In this document: piece after piece, positions 7,737-15,968 of the stretch
Numbering within the stretch: position 1 is the first letter of the stretch
Layout of the letters: each line of letters opens with the position of its first letter
From: Hyphomicrobiales bacterium
Lineage (GTDB): Bacteria > Pseudomonadota > Alphaproteobacteria > Rhizobiales > Rhizobiaceae
Direction of reading: 5' to 3'
Assembly: GCA_900469615.1 (NCBI GenBank)
Contig: UBYA01000008.1
Location: 310,001 to 374,000, forward strand
Length of the DNA: 64,000 bases
Program-made: the position numbers and the translations under genes
The notes under the pieces: model-generated
Seen by the model: only the letters and a program-made list of their open reading frames with translations
The model's database searches: none
What the model was told of the DNA's origin: nothing

Positions 7737-10514
7737 TCATTCCGTCGCTTTCTTTCGCGTCAGGATCTTCTGGTAGAACAGGCCGATTCCGATCAGCACG
7801 GCGCCGAGGCCGATGAAGGAGAGGGCGCGCAGGAAGCCTTCGAGGTGCGCCATGTCGATGAGGAAGGCCTTGACGACGGCAATGGAAACCAGTGCCGCCG
7901 AGGCGATGCGCAGGCTGCGTGCCTCGAAGCGGGTGCCGAGTCCGAGAAGGGCGATGCCGATCAGCAGCCAGACGACGGAATAGGAATAGAGTTCGCCCTG
8001 GATGAAGCCGTTCCAGAAGGGAATATATTCGCCTTGCCAGAAACGGCGCACCGACAACGTCGCCCAGGCGAAAGCCATCACGGCCGCCGCCAGGGCCAGC
8101 ATGGCGACATAGGGCAGCGGCCGTCGATTGCGCGCATAGAGCGCCAGCCCGCCGTAGGCAATCGCCGGCAGGAGATAGGCGAGCAGCAGCAGATTGAAGA
8201 GAGGAATGCGCCCCGTGCTCTCGCCCGTCACGAACGGGTTCAGTCCCAACACATGCAGGGCAAGGATCATGGCGACGGAGGCAGCCCCCAGCGCCATGCC
8301 GCCGTAGCGGAAGACGGGGCTTGCCGCACTGAGATCGAGCGCCATCAGCGTTGCGGAGGCGCCGATCGCCAGCAGCGTATAGATCGATTGTTCGCCGAGC
8401 GTCGGAGCGGCATCATTCAGGACGCCCCCGTTCATGGCATGACGCACGAGGATGGCGATGGTCAGCAGCACGAGGAAGCAGGCAAGTGCCTGCAAGGCGT
8501 TGCGCAGCCGCAGGCTCGGCGATCGGCGGGTGATGAACGCTGCACAGACGGCGAGGGCCGCCGGTATGCCGTAACCGGCAAGCAGCATGTTGAAGACCGG
8601 TGTCGTGCCGAGACTTGCCGGATCGACGATCGTCGGCTGCCAGGCGATGCGCCCCATGGTGACGATCAATGCGGCCACCATGGCCCAGGGCAGAACGGGC
8701 CAGCTGCGCAGACGTCCCGCCAGCAGGTAAGCGATACCCAGAACAGGCAGCAGGATCGTGGCCGTGGCATGATGCGTCAGCGTATGCAGGGCGAAGACCG
8801 CTGCGGCGAAGGAGCCGGCGGCAAGAATGTTCGTCGGCAGGTTCCGCGCGTCGCTTTCGCCGCGATATTGCCACTCGGCCAGCGCGATCAGCACGATAGC
8901 CAAGCCGATGCCGTAAAGGCCATGCAGCCAGTCGAGCGTCCAGTTGCCGAAATTGACGAAGCTGATTGTGGCGATCGCCAGCGGCGTGGCGGCCATGACC
9001 AGGCACCAGAGCGCGGCATAGGGCTTCTCGTCCCTGGCGAAGCGCCTGAGAAAGAAGGCGCCGATCAGCACGAAGATGGCGCCGAGGCCGAGCAGTTCAT
9101 AGACCACGCTGCTCTGCAGGCTGACGGTGCCGTCCGTAGCGCCGGGTTCGATCCCCGCGATCCAGTTGGTCAGGACGCCGGACGCACCGACGACGGCAAT
9201 GGCCGCAGACAGGATCGTTGCCCAGCTTGCGTAAAGGCGGCCGGCGCCGAAGGCCGCAACGGACGCAACGATGGCCGCGAACATGAATGTCGCGTCGGCG
9301 ATGGGATATCCATATTCAAGAGCGTAGGCGAGCAGGCCGAGCGACACCGTGAGCGCGCCGACCGATGCCGTCAGCGTCATGCCGAGCGGCGCTCTGGCGA
9401 GAAACGCCGCCCATTGGCCGATAGCATGCTGTGGCTGGGGCATGTCGTCGACCGGCGCCGCATCCGCTTCCCTATTCTCCCTTACGGGCTCCGGGATCGG
9501 GTAGCGTCCCGGCCAGAGGAAGATCGTGCCGCCGATCATCGCAAGCATGGAAAGCGTGACCGGCGTCAGGTCAGGGGCCGGACTGAAGGTGATGTAGAGC
9601 AGGGGCCAGAGGCTGAGCAGCCCGTTTGCAAAGGACGGCGCAATCAGCCAGTGGCGCAGGCGCGACGCCGATTGGGTCGCAAGCCAGGTGAGCGTGAGAT
9701 AGCCGAAGAGAATCCAGGGCTTCGGCGAGGTCGAGGCGATAAGGGCAGGGGTTGTCATCGACGCCAGCAGGCCGAGGCCGGCGAGGGCCTGTCCGTGCAG
9801 CAGCGAGAGCCCGAGGGTGGCGAGCGAGATCAGGGCCAGCAGAACGAACGCCGTGGCGGGTCCGATGAAGCCATAGATGCCATGTGCCGCATAGGTGGAG
9901 CCGAACAGGGCAACGACGCCGGCAGCCGTCAGCACGCCGGGGATCATCGCGTTCTGGAAGGCGTTGCTCAGGACCGGCGAGGCGCGGCGGCGGATCACTT
10001 CTCCCGCGGCAACCAGCGCAAGGCCGAAGAGCGCTGCAAGGACGAGCCGGATCCCGGGGCTGAGGAGGCCGCTCTCGATCGAATATTTGACCATGAAGAT
10101 TCCGCCGAGCGCCAGCGCTATGCCGCCGACCCACACGGCCCAGCGTGCGCCGATCGTGCTCTCCAGGCTTTCTTTCGCCGGGGCGGCTTCCGGGCCTGCA
10201 ATCGGCGCAATCGCAATATCGTCCTCGAATGTATCGCCGATCTCGCGCGCGGCGACGGCGGGCCTGTCGACACCGGCTGCGGGAGCTTCCTCGAGCGCGG
10301 CGTGTTGCGGTTCGTCTTCGACAGGCTGTTCGGCGGCAGTAACCGTCAAATCCGTCGTGGATATCGATTCGCCCGCGTCCGCTGTCGGGATCTTGCCGGC
10401 GAGCGCGTTCTGCAGCTCCTGAACGCGCACTTCCAGCCGCTTTATCCTCTGGTTGTATCCTCGCAGCACCAGAATGCCGACAACCAGGATAACGAGCGGT
10501 AGCAATTCCATCAT
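7737..10514 (-). CDS. Large multi-spanning membrane protein, DUF2339 family
   Basis: About 925 residues, nearly all hydrophobic helices after a short start. The N-terminus is a membrane helix, then a likely coiled coil (RIKRLEVRVQELQNAL), then an acidic and Ala-rich linker, then some two dozen membrane segments beginning near ARWAVWVGGIALALGGIF. This layout is typical of DUF2339 proteins, whose role is unknown. The adjacent ATG codons at 10514 and 10511 both follow a GGAGAAG site. The opposite strand carries a 946-codon open frame, which I regard as a shadow caused by GC-rich codon use. Confidence 0.8.
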   Translation of the reverse strand: MMELLPLVILVVGILVLRGYNQRIKRLEVRVQELQNALAGKIPTADAGESISTTDLTVTAAEQPVEDEPQHAALEEAPAAGVDRPAVAAREIGDTFEDDIAIAPIAGPEAAPAKESLESTIGARWAVWVGGIALALGGIFMVKYSIESGLLSPGIRLVLAALFGLALVAAGEVIRRRASPVLSNAFQNAMIPGVLTAAGVVALFGSTYAAHGIYGFIGPATAFVLLALISLATLGLSLLHGQALAGLGLLASMTTPALIASTSPKPWILFGYLTLTWLATQSASRLRHWLIAPSFANGLLSLWPLLYITFSPAPDLTPVTLSMLAMIGGTIFLWPGRYPIPEPVRENREADAAPVDDMPQPQHAIGQWAAFLARAPLGMTLTASVGALTVSLGLLAYALEYGYPIADATFMFAAIVASVAAFGAGRLYASWATILSAAIAVVGASGVLTNWIAGIEPGATDGTVSLQSSVVYELLGLGAIFVLIGAFFLRRFARDEKPYAALWCLVMAATPLAIATISFVNFGNWTLDWLHGLYGIGLAIVLIALAEWQYRGESDARNLPTNILAAGSFAAAVFALHTLTHHATATILLPVLGIAYLLAGRLRSWPVLPWAMVAALIVTMGRIAWQPTIVDPASLGTTPVFNMLLAGYGIPAALAVCAAFITRRSPSLRLRNALQALACFLVLLTIAILVRHAMNGGVLNDAAPTLGEQSIYTLLAIGASATLMALDLSAASPVFRYGGMALGAASVAMILALHVLGLNPFVTGESTGRIPLFNLLLLAYLLPAIAYGGLALYARNRRPLPYVAMLALAAAVMAFAWATLSVRRFWQGEYIPFWNGFIQGELYSYSVVWLLIGIALLGLGTRFEARSLRIASAALVSIAVVKAFLIDMAHLEGFLRALSFIGLGAVLIGIGLFYQKILTRKKATE

Positions 10515-10675
10515 GTCTTCTCCGTGGACGACGCGCCGCACCATATACGAAATGCGCCGCCGGGTAAGGACAGATAGTCAGATTAGCCTATGATTCCAGG
10601 GGATTATGTCGAATTGCCTCATGCATGGTGCAGAAATAATATTAGGAAATCTGGATTTACCGATTGGAAACTATG

Positions 10676-10691
10676 GTTAATTGCCATTAAC
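10676..10691. promoter_or_regulatory. Inverted TTAA/TTAAC element upstream of EF-hand gene 1 (CtrA-like)
   Basis: GTTAATTGCCATTAAC is an inverted repeat with a 4-base spacer, preceded by TATG, so that ATGGTTAA (the complement of the half-site TTAACCAT) is present. CtrA of alphaproteobacteria recognises TTAA-N7-TTAAC and the 8-base half-site TTAACCAT. Here the spacing between TTAA blocks is 6. The site is about 115 bases before the EF-hand gene at 10805, in a 290-base non-coding stretch that otherwise shows nothing I recognise. Confidence 0.45.
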
Positions 10692-10804
10692 AATTCGTCT
10701 TTACGGACGGCGCGAAGCAGCTTAAGAGCATCTCACAGTTTAGCTCTGAATGTATTGCGTACAAACGACGTCGCATGAGGCGGCTCCTACCACAGGAGGT
10801 TTGT

Positions 10805-11146
10805 ATGTCCCATGTTTCTTCCATATCCGCCAGCTCCTATCCGTATCGCGGCACACTTTCGCGCCTCGATTCGAATGGCGATGGCGTGCTGAGCCGTGAG
10901 GAGCGCGAAGCGGACGAGCGCCCCGGCATTCTCGAAGCCGATGACACCGAAGGCAGCGGTGCCGACGGTTCCAACAGCGCATTGGGCGGCCTGATGGCCA
11001 AGCTCATGCAATTGCCGGGTGCCGGCACGGCCTCCGGCGCCAAGTCGCAGGAAACCAACGTCGCTTTCGATCTGGATCTGCTTTCGCCGATGGATGCCTA
11101 CAACAGCACCTACGGCCAGTATGACGCAGACAGCATAGCGGCCTGA
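10805..11146 (+). CDS. Small EF-hand protein with conserved C-terminal YGQYD tail
   Basis: A 113-residue acidic protein with one canonical EF-hand loop at residues 22-33 (D22, N24, D26, G27, S30, E33), so it probably binds calcium. The N-terminus MSHVSSIS and the C-terminus STYGQYDADSIAA closely match those of the protein at 12066-12731, while the middles differ. No signal peptide is evident. The start at 10805 has a strong AGGAGGT ribosome site. It precedes sodC in the same direction, but a 151-base gap makes a common operon uncertain. The role is unknown. Confidence 0.8.
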   Translation: MSHVSSISASSYPYRGTLSRLDSNGDGVLSREEREADERPGILEADDTEGSGADGSNSALGGLMAKLMQLPGAGTASGAKSQETNVAFDLDLLSPMDAYNSTYGQYDADSIAA

Positions 11147-11297
11147 GACACGCTGTTGCCTGCTGATATCGGCGGCTTGCCGGGAGACCGGCGGGCTGCG
11201 TTATCGTTTTGATATAGGCTCATTTTTCGCGATTGTCGGAACAGTCATGCCTGTCATGCGTTGGGCTTTGGCCACGCAGAACAGGGAGGGCCATTCC

Positions 11298-11804
11298 ATG
11301 AAACGGATAATGATCGCCACGATTCTTGCTCTCGCCACAGCCATGCCGGCCGCAGCACAAAGCCAAAGCACCGCCACGGCGGATTTTGTCGGCCTCGATG
11401 GCAAGCAGGCGGGACGGGCGACACTGACCGAAGGGAAGAAGGGCGTATTGATAGAGATGGAAGTCTCCGGCATGCCGGCCAATCGCTGGGTCGCCTTTCA
11501 TATTCACGAAAACAGCAGCTGCGACCATACGCATGGATTCGAATCCGCCGGCGGCCATTTCAATCCCACCAAGGCAGAGCACGGCTTTCTTGCCGCCAAG
11601 GGACCGCATGCCGGCGACATGCCCAACCAATATGTCGATCAGGACGGCAAGCTGCGCGCCCAGGTCTTCAACGGCATGGTGTCGCTGAACGGCAAGAATG
11701 GCATTCGCGGCCGCACGCTGATGATCCATGCCGAGTCCGACGACTATCGCAGCCAGCCCGTCGGCGGCGCCGGCAAGCGTCTGGCATGTGCCGTTATTCG
11801 TTAG
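11298..11804 (+). CDS. sodC: Cu/Zn superoxide dismutase, periplasmic
   Basis: SodC converts superoxide to oxygen and hydrogen peroxide in the periplasm. An N-terminal signal peptide ends near AMPAAAQS (residues 12-20). The copper and zinc ligands are in AFHIHENSSC, GGHFNP, EHGF and GPHAGDMP, and a final His is in LMIHAESDD. The disulfide cysteines are in NSSCD and LACAVI. All key residues are present and the length of 168 residues is normal. I used ATG 11298, which follows GGGAGGG and begins MKRIMIAT; the longer frame from 11247 lacks a signal-like start. It sits between two EF-hand paralogues. Confidence 0.93.
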   Translation: MKRIMIATILALATAMPAAAQSQSTATADFVGLDGKQAGRATLTEGKKGVLIEMEVSGMPANRWVAFHIHENSSCDHTHGFESAGGHFNPTKAEHGFLAAKGPHAGDMPNQYVDQDGKLRAQVFNGMVSLNGKNGIRGRTLMIHAESDDYRSQPVGGAGKRLACAVIR

Positions 11805-11944
11805 GCGGCTCCAGGAAGCTGGACCGCTCTGGGAGCGAGGAGCGAATCGGTGATTCGGCCCGTCGGACCGCGCGGTGCCAAGCAGCGGTTGTCCCGGCTG
11901 CATGAACGCCCACCGGCAATATGATTCGACGCCTGTCAATTATG

Positions 11945-11961
11945 GTTAATGGTGAATTAAC
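11945..11961. promoter_or_regulatory. TTAA-N7-TTAAC element upstream of EF-hand gene 2 (CtrA-like)
   Basis: GTTAATGGTGAATTAAC contains TTAA-N7-TTAAC exactly, the CtrA consensus, and the preceding bases complete ATGGTTAA, the complement of a CtrA half-site. The same TATGGTTAAT string begins the element at 10676, upstream of the paralogous gene. The site is 105 bases before the start at 12066, within a 261-base gap that otherwise holds only the end of the sodC transcript. Confidence 0.5.
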
Positions 11962-12065
11962 AACGATCTTCAGTCGGTAGGACGAAACGGTCTATCCTGC
12001 CGGCAGATGACTAAGCGTGCCGGGGTCGATTGAACACGCGATGGCATTTGCCGCAGGAGATCAGG

Positions 12066-12731
12066 ATGAGTGGGGTTTCTTCAATTGGAAGCAGCATGAC
12101 GGCTGCCTCGTACAGTCCCCTGGATAAAAATCAGGATGGTGTCGTGGATGCTCAGGAACTGCAGGAGGCCGCGCAATCCGGCCTTCTGTCAGCGAGCATT
12201 CTCAGCGACGAGGATAGCGACAGCAGCAGCGATCCCAGCGCGACGGATGTCTTTTCCGGCAATCTGGCGTCGATGCTTTTGCAGATGCAGCAGGACAGCC
12301 AGTCGGGCAGTTCCACGTCCACCGACGGCTCGTCCGACGAGTCATCCATGGACCAGCTGTTTGCCAGCCTCGATACCGATCAGGATGGCAAGATCACACA
12401 GGCCGAGTTCGTCGCCGGGCGTCCAACGGACATGAGCGAAAGCGATGCCGAGGACCTGTTCAAGAGCCTGGATACGCAGAATGCCGGCTCCCTGACCAAG
12501 GATCAGTTCGCCGAAGGTCTCGATGTCCTCAAGTCGTCGGATGCTTCCGCCGCCGACATGCTGTCACTGGAGCCGAGTTCAAGCGACAGCAACCCGGCGG
12601 ATGCTGCGACGATAGCGCAGGATCAGGCAATGGACGTGTTCTTGAGCGGTATGCAGCAGAACCCGTCTTCGCTCTATCAAAACACCTATGGCCAGTATGA
12701 TCCGGACCAGACGGATGGTGTCGCGGCCTGA
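12066..12731 (+). CDS. EF-hand protein with two good and one degenerate loops and YGQYD tail
   Basis: A 221-residue, very acidic Ser/Asp-rich protein. Canonical EF loops are at residues 20-31 (D20, N22, D24, G25, D28, E31) and 103-114 (D103, D105, D107, G108, T111, E114). A third at 136-147 lacks ligand residues (Gln and Ala at key positions) and probably does not bind calcium. The termini MSGVSSIG and NTYGQYDPD...GVAA repeat those of the protein at 10805. The ATG at 12066 follows CAGGAGATCAGG. No classical signal peptide is present, so a secretion or anchoring role for the shared termini is conjecture. Confidence 0.82.
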   Translation: MSGVSSIGSSMTAASYSPLDKNQDGVVDAQELQEAAQSGLLSASILSDEDSDSSSDPSATDVFSGNLASMLLQMQQDSQSGSSTSTDGSSDESSMDQLFASLDTDQDGKITQAEFVAGRPTDMSESDAEDLFKSLDTQNAGSLTKDQFAEGLDVLKSSDASAADMLSLEPSSSDSNPADAATIAQDQAMDVFLSGMQQNPSSLYQNTYGQYDPDQTDGVAA

Positions 12732-12751
12732 TCGCGGCAAGCGATTGTCAT

Positions 12752-12786
12752 AAGAACGGAGATTGCGAAACGTGATCTCCGTTCTT
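12752..12786. terminator. Hairpin between convergent EF-hand and phosphatase genes
   Basis: A perfect 12-bp stem (AAGAACGGAGAT with ATCTCCGTTCTT) and an 11-base loop lie between two convergent genes. The symmetric A- and T-containing ends suit termination from both sides, although the T-tract is short. Confidence 0.6.
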
Positions 12787-12799
12787 GCGCTTTCTCGGC

Positions 12800-13318
12800 T
12801 TACCCGGCCAATGCCAGCGTGAAAGGGGCATTGCCGTCCGCATCCGCTCCGCGACCGATCTCCTTTACCGCGGCAATCAGGTGTCCACGGCGTCCGAGCA
12901 TATCGTCGCCGATGGCGACCAGCCGTGCATTCGGCGTGGCAAAGGGCGAGCTCGTGCGCAGGCGGCGCACCAGCGTCAAATCGTCCTCCTCGGGGCAAAC
13001 GGCCAGGGCCGCGATCAGTGCTGCCGCCGGTGAGCGCGAGACCCCCATCCAGCAATGAATGAGCAAAGGCGCGCTGCGATCCCAGCCGGTGGCGAAATCG
13101 ATGATGGCGCGAACATGCGCCTCCTGCGGCCCGATCAGATCGCCGGTCCCGGCAAAGCTGATATCGTTCATGTTCAGCAGCAGGTGCCGGTCTGCCTTGA
13201 TGACGGCCGGCCGGTGAAAGGTGTGCTCCTTGGCCATGAGGCTGATCATCTCGCAGGCGCCATGGCGAACGGCCACCTCGGCGATGCGCGCGAGCGGCGA
13301 CACGACGATCCCGGTCAC
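12800..13318 (-). CDS. Cys-based tyrosine/dual-specificity phosphatase-like protein
   Basis: A 172-residue protein with the phosphatase P-loop HCWMGVSRSPAAA, in which Cys89 is the likely nucleophile and Arg95 the phosphate-binding arginine. A possible general-acid Asp lies in the preceding loop (NDISFAGTGD). The start is GTG 13318, inside a GTGA overlap with the stop of the upstream HD gene. It is the last gene of a tightly overlapping three-gene unit, ygfZ-HD-phosphatase. Its substrate could be a phosphotyrosine protein or a small phosphorylated molecule; the sequence alone does not decide. Confidence 0.82.
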   Translation of the reverse strand: MTGIVVSPLARIAEVAVRHGACEMISLMAKEHTFHRPAVIKADRHLLLNMNDISFAGTGDLIGPQEAHVRAIIDFATGWDRSAPLLIHCWMGVSRSPAAALIAALAVCPEEDDLTLVRRLRTSSPFATPNARLVAIGDDMLGRRGHLIAAVKEIGRGADADGNAPFTLALAG

Positions 13319-13932
13319 GCCCCGACCCTCATGGCGGCGCGCTCCGTCTCGATCGCCTCGAAGCGTTTGAGGAACAGCCGCTGCGCCTCGATTGCCGGCA
13401 TGGGCTCTATCGGCAGCATCTCGCGCGTCACGTCGCGCGGCTGGCCGAAGAACTTGCGCGCTTCCGCAGGCGTGAAACCCGCCAGCAGCGTCGCCTCGAA
13501 ATAGGCCGAAATCGTATCGGCCTTCTTGATCTTTTCCTTGAGCTTCGGCGCGCAATGCGGGGGCAGGGCGAAGCGGCGGTAGATTGCCGCTTCGAGCCGC
13601 TTCTCCACGACCTTGTAGTCGCCGCCGACGACCGACTTGAACGGCGAGATCATGTCGCCGATCACATATTCCGGTGCATCGTGCAGCAGTGCGGCGAGCA
13701 ATTCGTCGGGCGTCGCCGGATTGAGGTGGCGGAAGATCGCTTCTACCACGAGACTGTGCTGCGCCACCGAAAAGGCATGGTCGCCCGAAGTCTGTCCGTT
13801 CCAGCGCGCGACGCGCGCAAGCCCGTGCGCGATGTCGCCAATCTCGACATCGAGCGGCGAGGGATCCAGCAGGTCGAGCCGTCGCCCGGATAGCATCCGC
13901 TGCCACGCGCGCGCGGTCTTGGCCGATATCAT
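13315..13932 (-). CDS. HD-domain hydrolase, YfbR/5'-nucleotidase-like
   Basis: A 205-residue HD protein with metal ligands in HAFSVAQHSLVV, LLHDAPEYVIGD and KKADTISAYFEA. This order matches the YfbR group, which includes deoxynucleoside 5'-monophosphatases. The start at 13932 overlaps the ygfZ stop as ATGA, and the stop overlaps the phosphatase start as GTGA. Such exact 4-base overlaps on both sides imply coupled translation. An open frame reaching further upstream to 14238 lies inside ygfZ and was rejected. Confidence 0.82.
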   Translation of the reverse strand: MISAKTARAWQRMLSGRRLDLLDPSPLDVEIGDIAHGLARVARWNGQTSGDHAFSVAQHSLVVEAIFRHLNPATPDELLAALLHDAPEYVIGDMISPFKSVVGGDYKVVEKRLEAAIYRRFALPPHCAPKLKEKIKKADTISAYFEATLLAGFTPAEARKFFGQPRDVTREMLPIEPMPAIEAQRLFLKRFEAIETERAAMRVGA

Positions 13933-14768
13933 GCCGATGCCTCGTCGGCGCTGGCCGGGAAGGAGAGGCCGGACCATGACGGCAGCGACAAGGAGACTTC
14001 CACATTGCCGGCCTGTATCGTGGTTCCCCCGGCAATGGCCTCGCCCGCCCGGTCGATGCGGACGATGGCAAGGCCGAGGTCGCCTTCGGTCGAGCCGAGC
14101 GTGCCGATCGGCTTGCTGCCGACGGTCAATTCCGTGCCGGAAGCAGGAAGTCCGGCATTGCCCTTGACGATGACGACGCGCCTGCGCGCCGTGCCGCGAT
14201 GATGCATGCGGGAAACCACTTCCTGCCCGACGTAGCACCCCTTGCGGAAGCCGAGGCCGCCGTTCAGATCCATCAGCAGGTCATGCGGGAACGCATCCTG
14301 CAATGCGAAATCGCGGCCCGAGACGGCCACACCGCTGGCGATCCGCAATTCGTCGTAAAGCGCGGCAGCGTCGCTCCCATGCTCGCCAGGGGTGCGCGTC
14401 AGCACAATTCCCGCCTTGGCGAAACGGCTATCTTCAGCGCCGCCGGTTACGGCATCACCCCAGGCGACCGTAACGCCGTTGAGGTCTTCCGCTGCGAAAT
14501 CCACCTTGGCGCGCAGCCGGTACATGGTCAGCCGCTTGAGCAGGCCCTCACGCTGCGCCGTATCCGTCTCGATCAGAAAGCCGGGGCCGTCGCGCCAGAT
14601 CATGAAGTCGAACAGGATCTTGCCTTGCGGCGTGAGCAATGCGCCAGGACGTGCCTCATCGGCGCCAAGCGACGCAAGATCGGTGGTGATGAGATTGTGT
14701 AGAAACGGTTCAGCTTCCGCGCCGGCGACACGGATGAAGGAACGCTCTTTCAGGAATACGGCTGGCAT
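13929..14768 (-). CDS. ygfZ: Folate-binding YgfZ/GcvT-like protein
   Basis: YgfZ proteins bind tetrahydrofolate and support the assembly or repair of iron-sulfur enzymes. The diagnostic motif KGCYVGQEVVSRMHHRG is present near residue 195, containing the conserved cysteine. The GcvT-like fold start is seen in LHNLITTDLASLG and GKILFDFMIW. Start ATG 14768 (MPAVFLKERSFI) gives 279 residues; a start 27 bases upstream is also open. It heads an operon with an HD hydrolase and a phosphatase, each overlapping by 4 bases. Confidence 0.9.
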   Translation of the reverse strand: MPAVFLKERSFIRVAGAEAEPFLHNLITTDLASLGADEARPGALLTPQGKILFDFMIWRDGPGFLIETDTAQREGLLKRLTMYRLRAKVDFAAEDLNGVTVAWGDAVTGGAEDSRFAKAGIVLTRTPGEHGSDAAALYDELRIASGVAVSGRDFALQDAFPHDLLMDLNGGLGFRKGCYVGQEVVSRMHHRGTARRRVVIVKGNAGLPASGTELTVGSKPIGTLGSTEGDLGLAIVRIDRAGEAIAGGTTIQAGNVEVSLSLPSWSGLSFPASADEASA

Positions 14769-14841
14769 GATGAATCCGCTGATTTGGGCTATCACGCAGA
14801 GGTAGGGCCTTCAGCGGGGAACCGCAAGTTCCCCTGCCGGA

Positions 14842-15591
14842 TCATTCGCCGGAGGTGAAGAATTTCCAGCGGCCGTCCGGCGTAATGCCGACGCGATAGA
14901 AATTATAGCCGCCGAATTCCAGCATGTCGGCGTAGTCGCCCGCCGTCACGATGCGCATCAGATCGACCTTTTCGGGCGTCGAAAGCGTCTTGATGTCCTT
15001 CTCGGCGAAATAGGGCCAGACATAGACCTCGTCGGGGGTTCCCTGGCCGACATGGGCAAAGCCGGTCGACATGATATCGAGCAGGATGGAGAGGATTTCT
15101 ATGCCGTCGGGATCGCCCGAGAGGTCGTGCAGGGTCTTGATCGGGTCTTCGCCGGGATCGTCGGCCGTGACCTGGGTCTGCTTGAGACCGGCGCCGATGT
15201 TCATCAGCGGGCGAAGGCGCTCGAGATCGCCGGAAGCCGCGGCTTCCACGATCGCCGCGCGCAGCTTTCGCACCGGCTCCGGTGCCTTGTCGATGTCGAA
15301 GAGGAATTCGGTCGATTTATTCGTGTTCGAGGCGTCGCCGCTGCTCTGGCCTGCTTGCTTGTTGATCAGCGGATCGGGCATCGGCAGCGTATTGTTGGAA
15401 GGGGCCTCCAGCGCCTGCTCGATCGGCTTCTCATCCTTTTGCTGCGCGGATTGTGCTGCGCTCTTGGCCTGCGGGTTGAGCTGGGAGAAGGCAAGGGCGG
15501 GCAATGGCGAAACGGTGCTGGCCAAAGCCAAGGTTACGGCAGCAAACGAGGCAATGGAACAGGAAAGCGCATTGCCTGGAAACATACGCAT
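14842..15591 (-). CDS. Exported conserved protein of unknown function
   Basis: A 249-residue protein with a signal peptide (hydrophobic residues 10-30, likely cleavage after SPLPALA). A low-complexity Gln/Ala/Asn/Ser-rich stretch follows (about 35-90), then a folded C-terminal domain starting near DIDKAPEPVRKLRAAIVEAAASGDLERLRPLM. It ends in VGITPDGRWKFFTSGE. The helical repeat-like middle (AASGDLERLRPLMNIG) recalls ankyrin-like spacing but I would not assign it. A second ATG 6 bases in is possible. I do not recognise a named family. The genes downstream and upstream run the same way. Confidence 0.65.
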   Translation of the reverse strand: MRMFPGNALSCSIASFAAVTLALASTVSPLPALAFSQLNPQAKSAAQSAQQKDEKPIEQALEAPSNNTLPMPDPLINKQAGQSSGDASNTNKSTEFLFDIDKAPEPVRKLRAAIVEAAASGDLERLRPLMNIGAGLKQTQVTADDPGEDPIKTLHDLSGDPDGIEILSILLDIMSTGFAHVGQGTPDEVYVWPYFAEKDIKTLSTPEKVDLMRIVTAGDYADMLEFGGYNFYRVGITPDGRWKFFTSGE

Positions 15592-15606
15592 GGCAATCTC
15601 TGATTG

Positions 15607-15864
15607 TTATTGCAGGGTTCGGTTTGGAGAGAATTCACCCGCGAGCATGCGTTCGCGCAGCGATTCGAGCAAGGCTTCCGCGCCCTGCTCGCCCTGAATG
15701 CGGATCGTCTCGCGAATCGCATGGGCAATAGCTGCATCGGCGATGATTTCCGGTTCGATACCGTCCGCCATGCCATCGGCCCAAGCTTCGTTCTGGTATT
15801 CCAGCGCTGCCTGCATCTTCTCATGGACGATCATGTCGTCGATTTCGTTCAGGCTGGTTTCCAT
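15607..15864 (-). CDS. Small acidic helical protein, unknown function
   Basis: An 85-residue, Glu/Ala-rich protein starting at ATG 15864, which has a GAGGAAAG ribosome site at proper distance; an ATG 24 bases upstream lacks one. It contains no Cys and no membrane segment, and appears largely alpha-helical (EIDDMIVHEKMQAALEYQNE, then AAIAHAIRETIRIQGEQGAEALLESLRERM). It lies 15 bases upstream of the exported protein gene at 14842-15591 and is probably co-transcribed. No family recognised. Confidence 0.6.
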   Translation of the reverse strand: METSLNEIDDMIVHEKMQAALEYQNEAWADGMADGIEPEIIADAAIAHAIRETIRIQGEQGAEALLESLRERMLAGEFSPNRTLQ

Positions 15865-15968
15865 TGTTTCTTTCCTCGAGACGTTCATGTCCTTACCACT
15901 TGCTTAACAACTTTATCAGCCTTTTCTCAAAACGACACGGCTCGCTACGAAAAGGGGTTAATAAATCG

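Noticed and set aside
7662..10502. 946-codon open frame on the plus strand opposite the DUF2339 gene
   Set aside because: The translation is rich in Arg, Gly, Gln and Asp without any domain, while the opposite strand encodes a clear multi-helix membrane protein. It is a GC-driven shadow frame.
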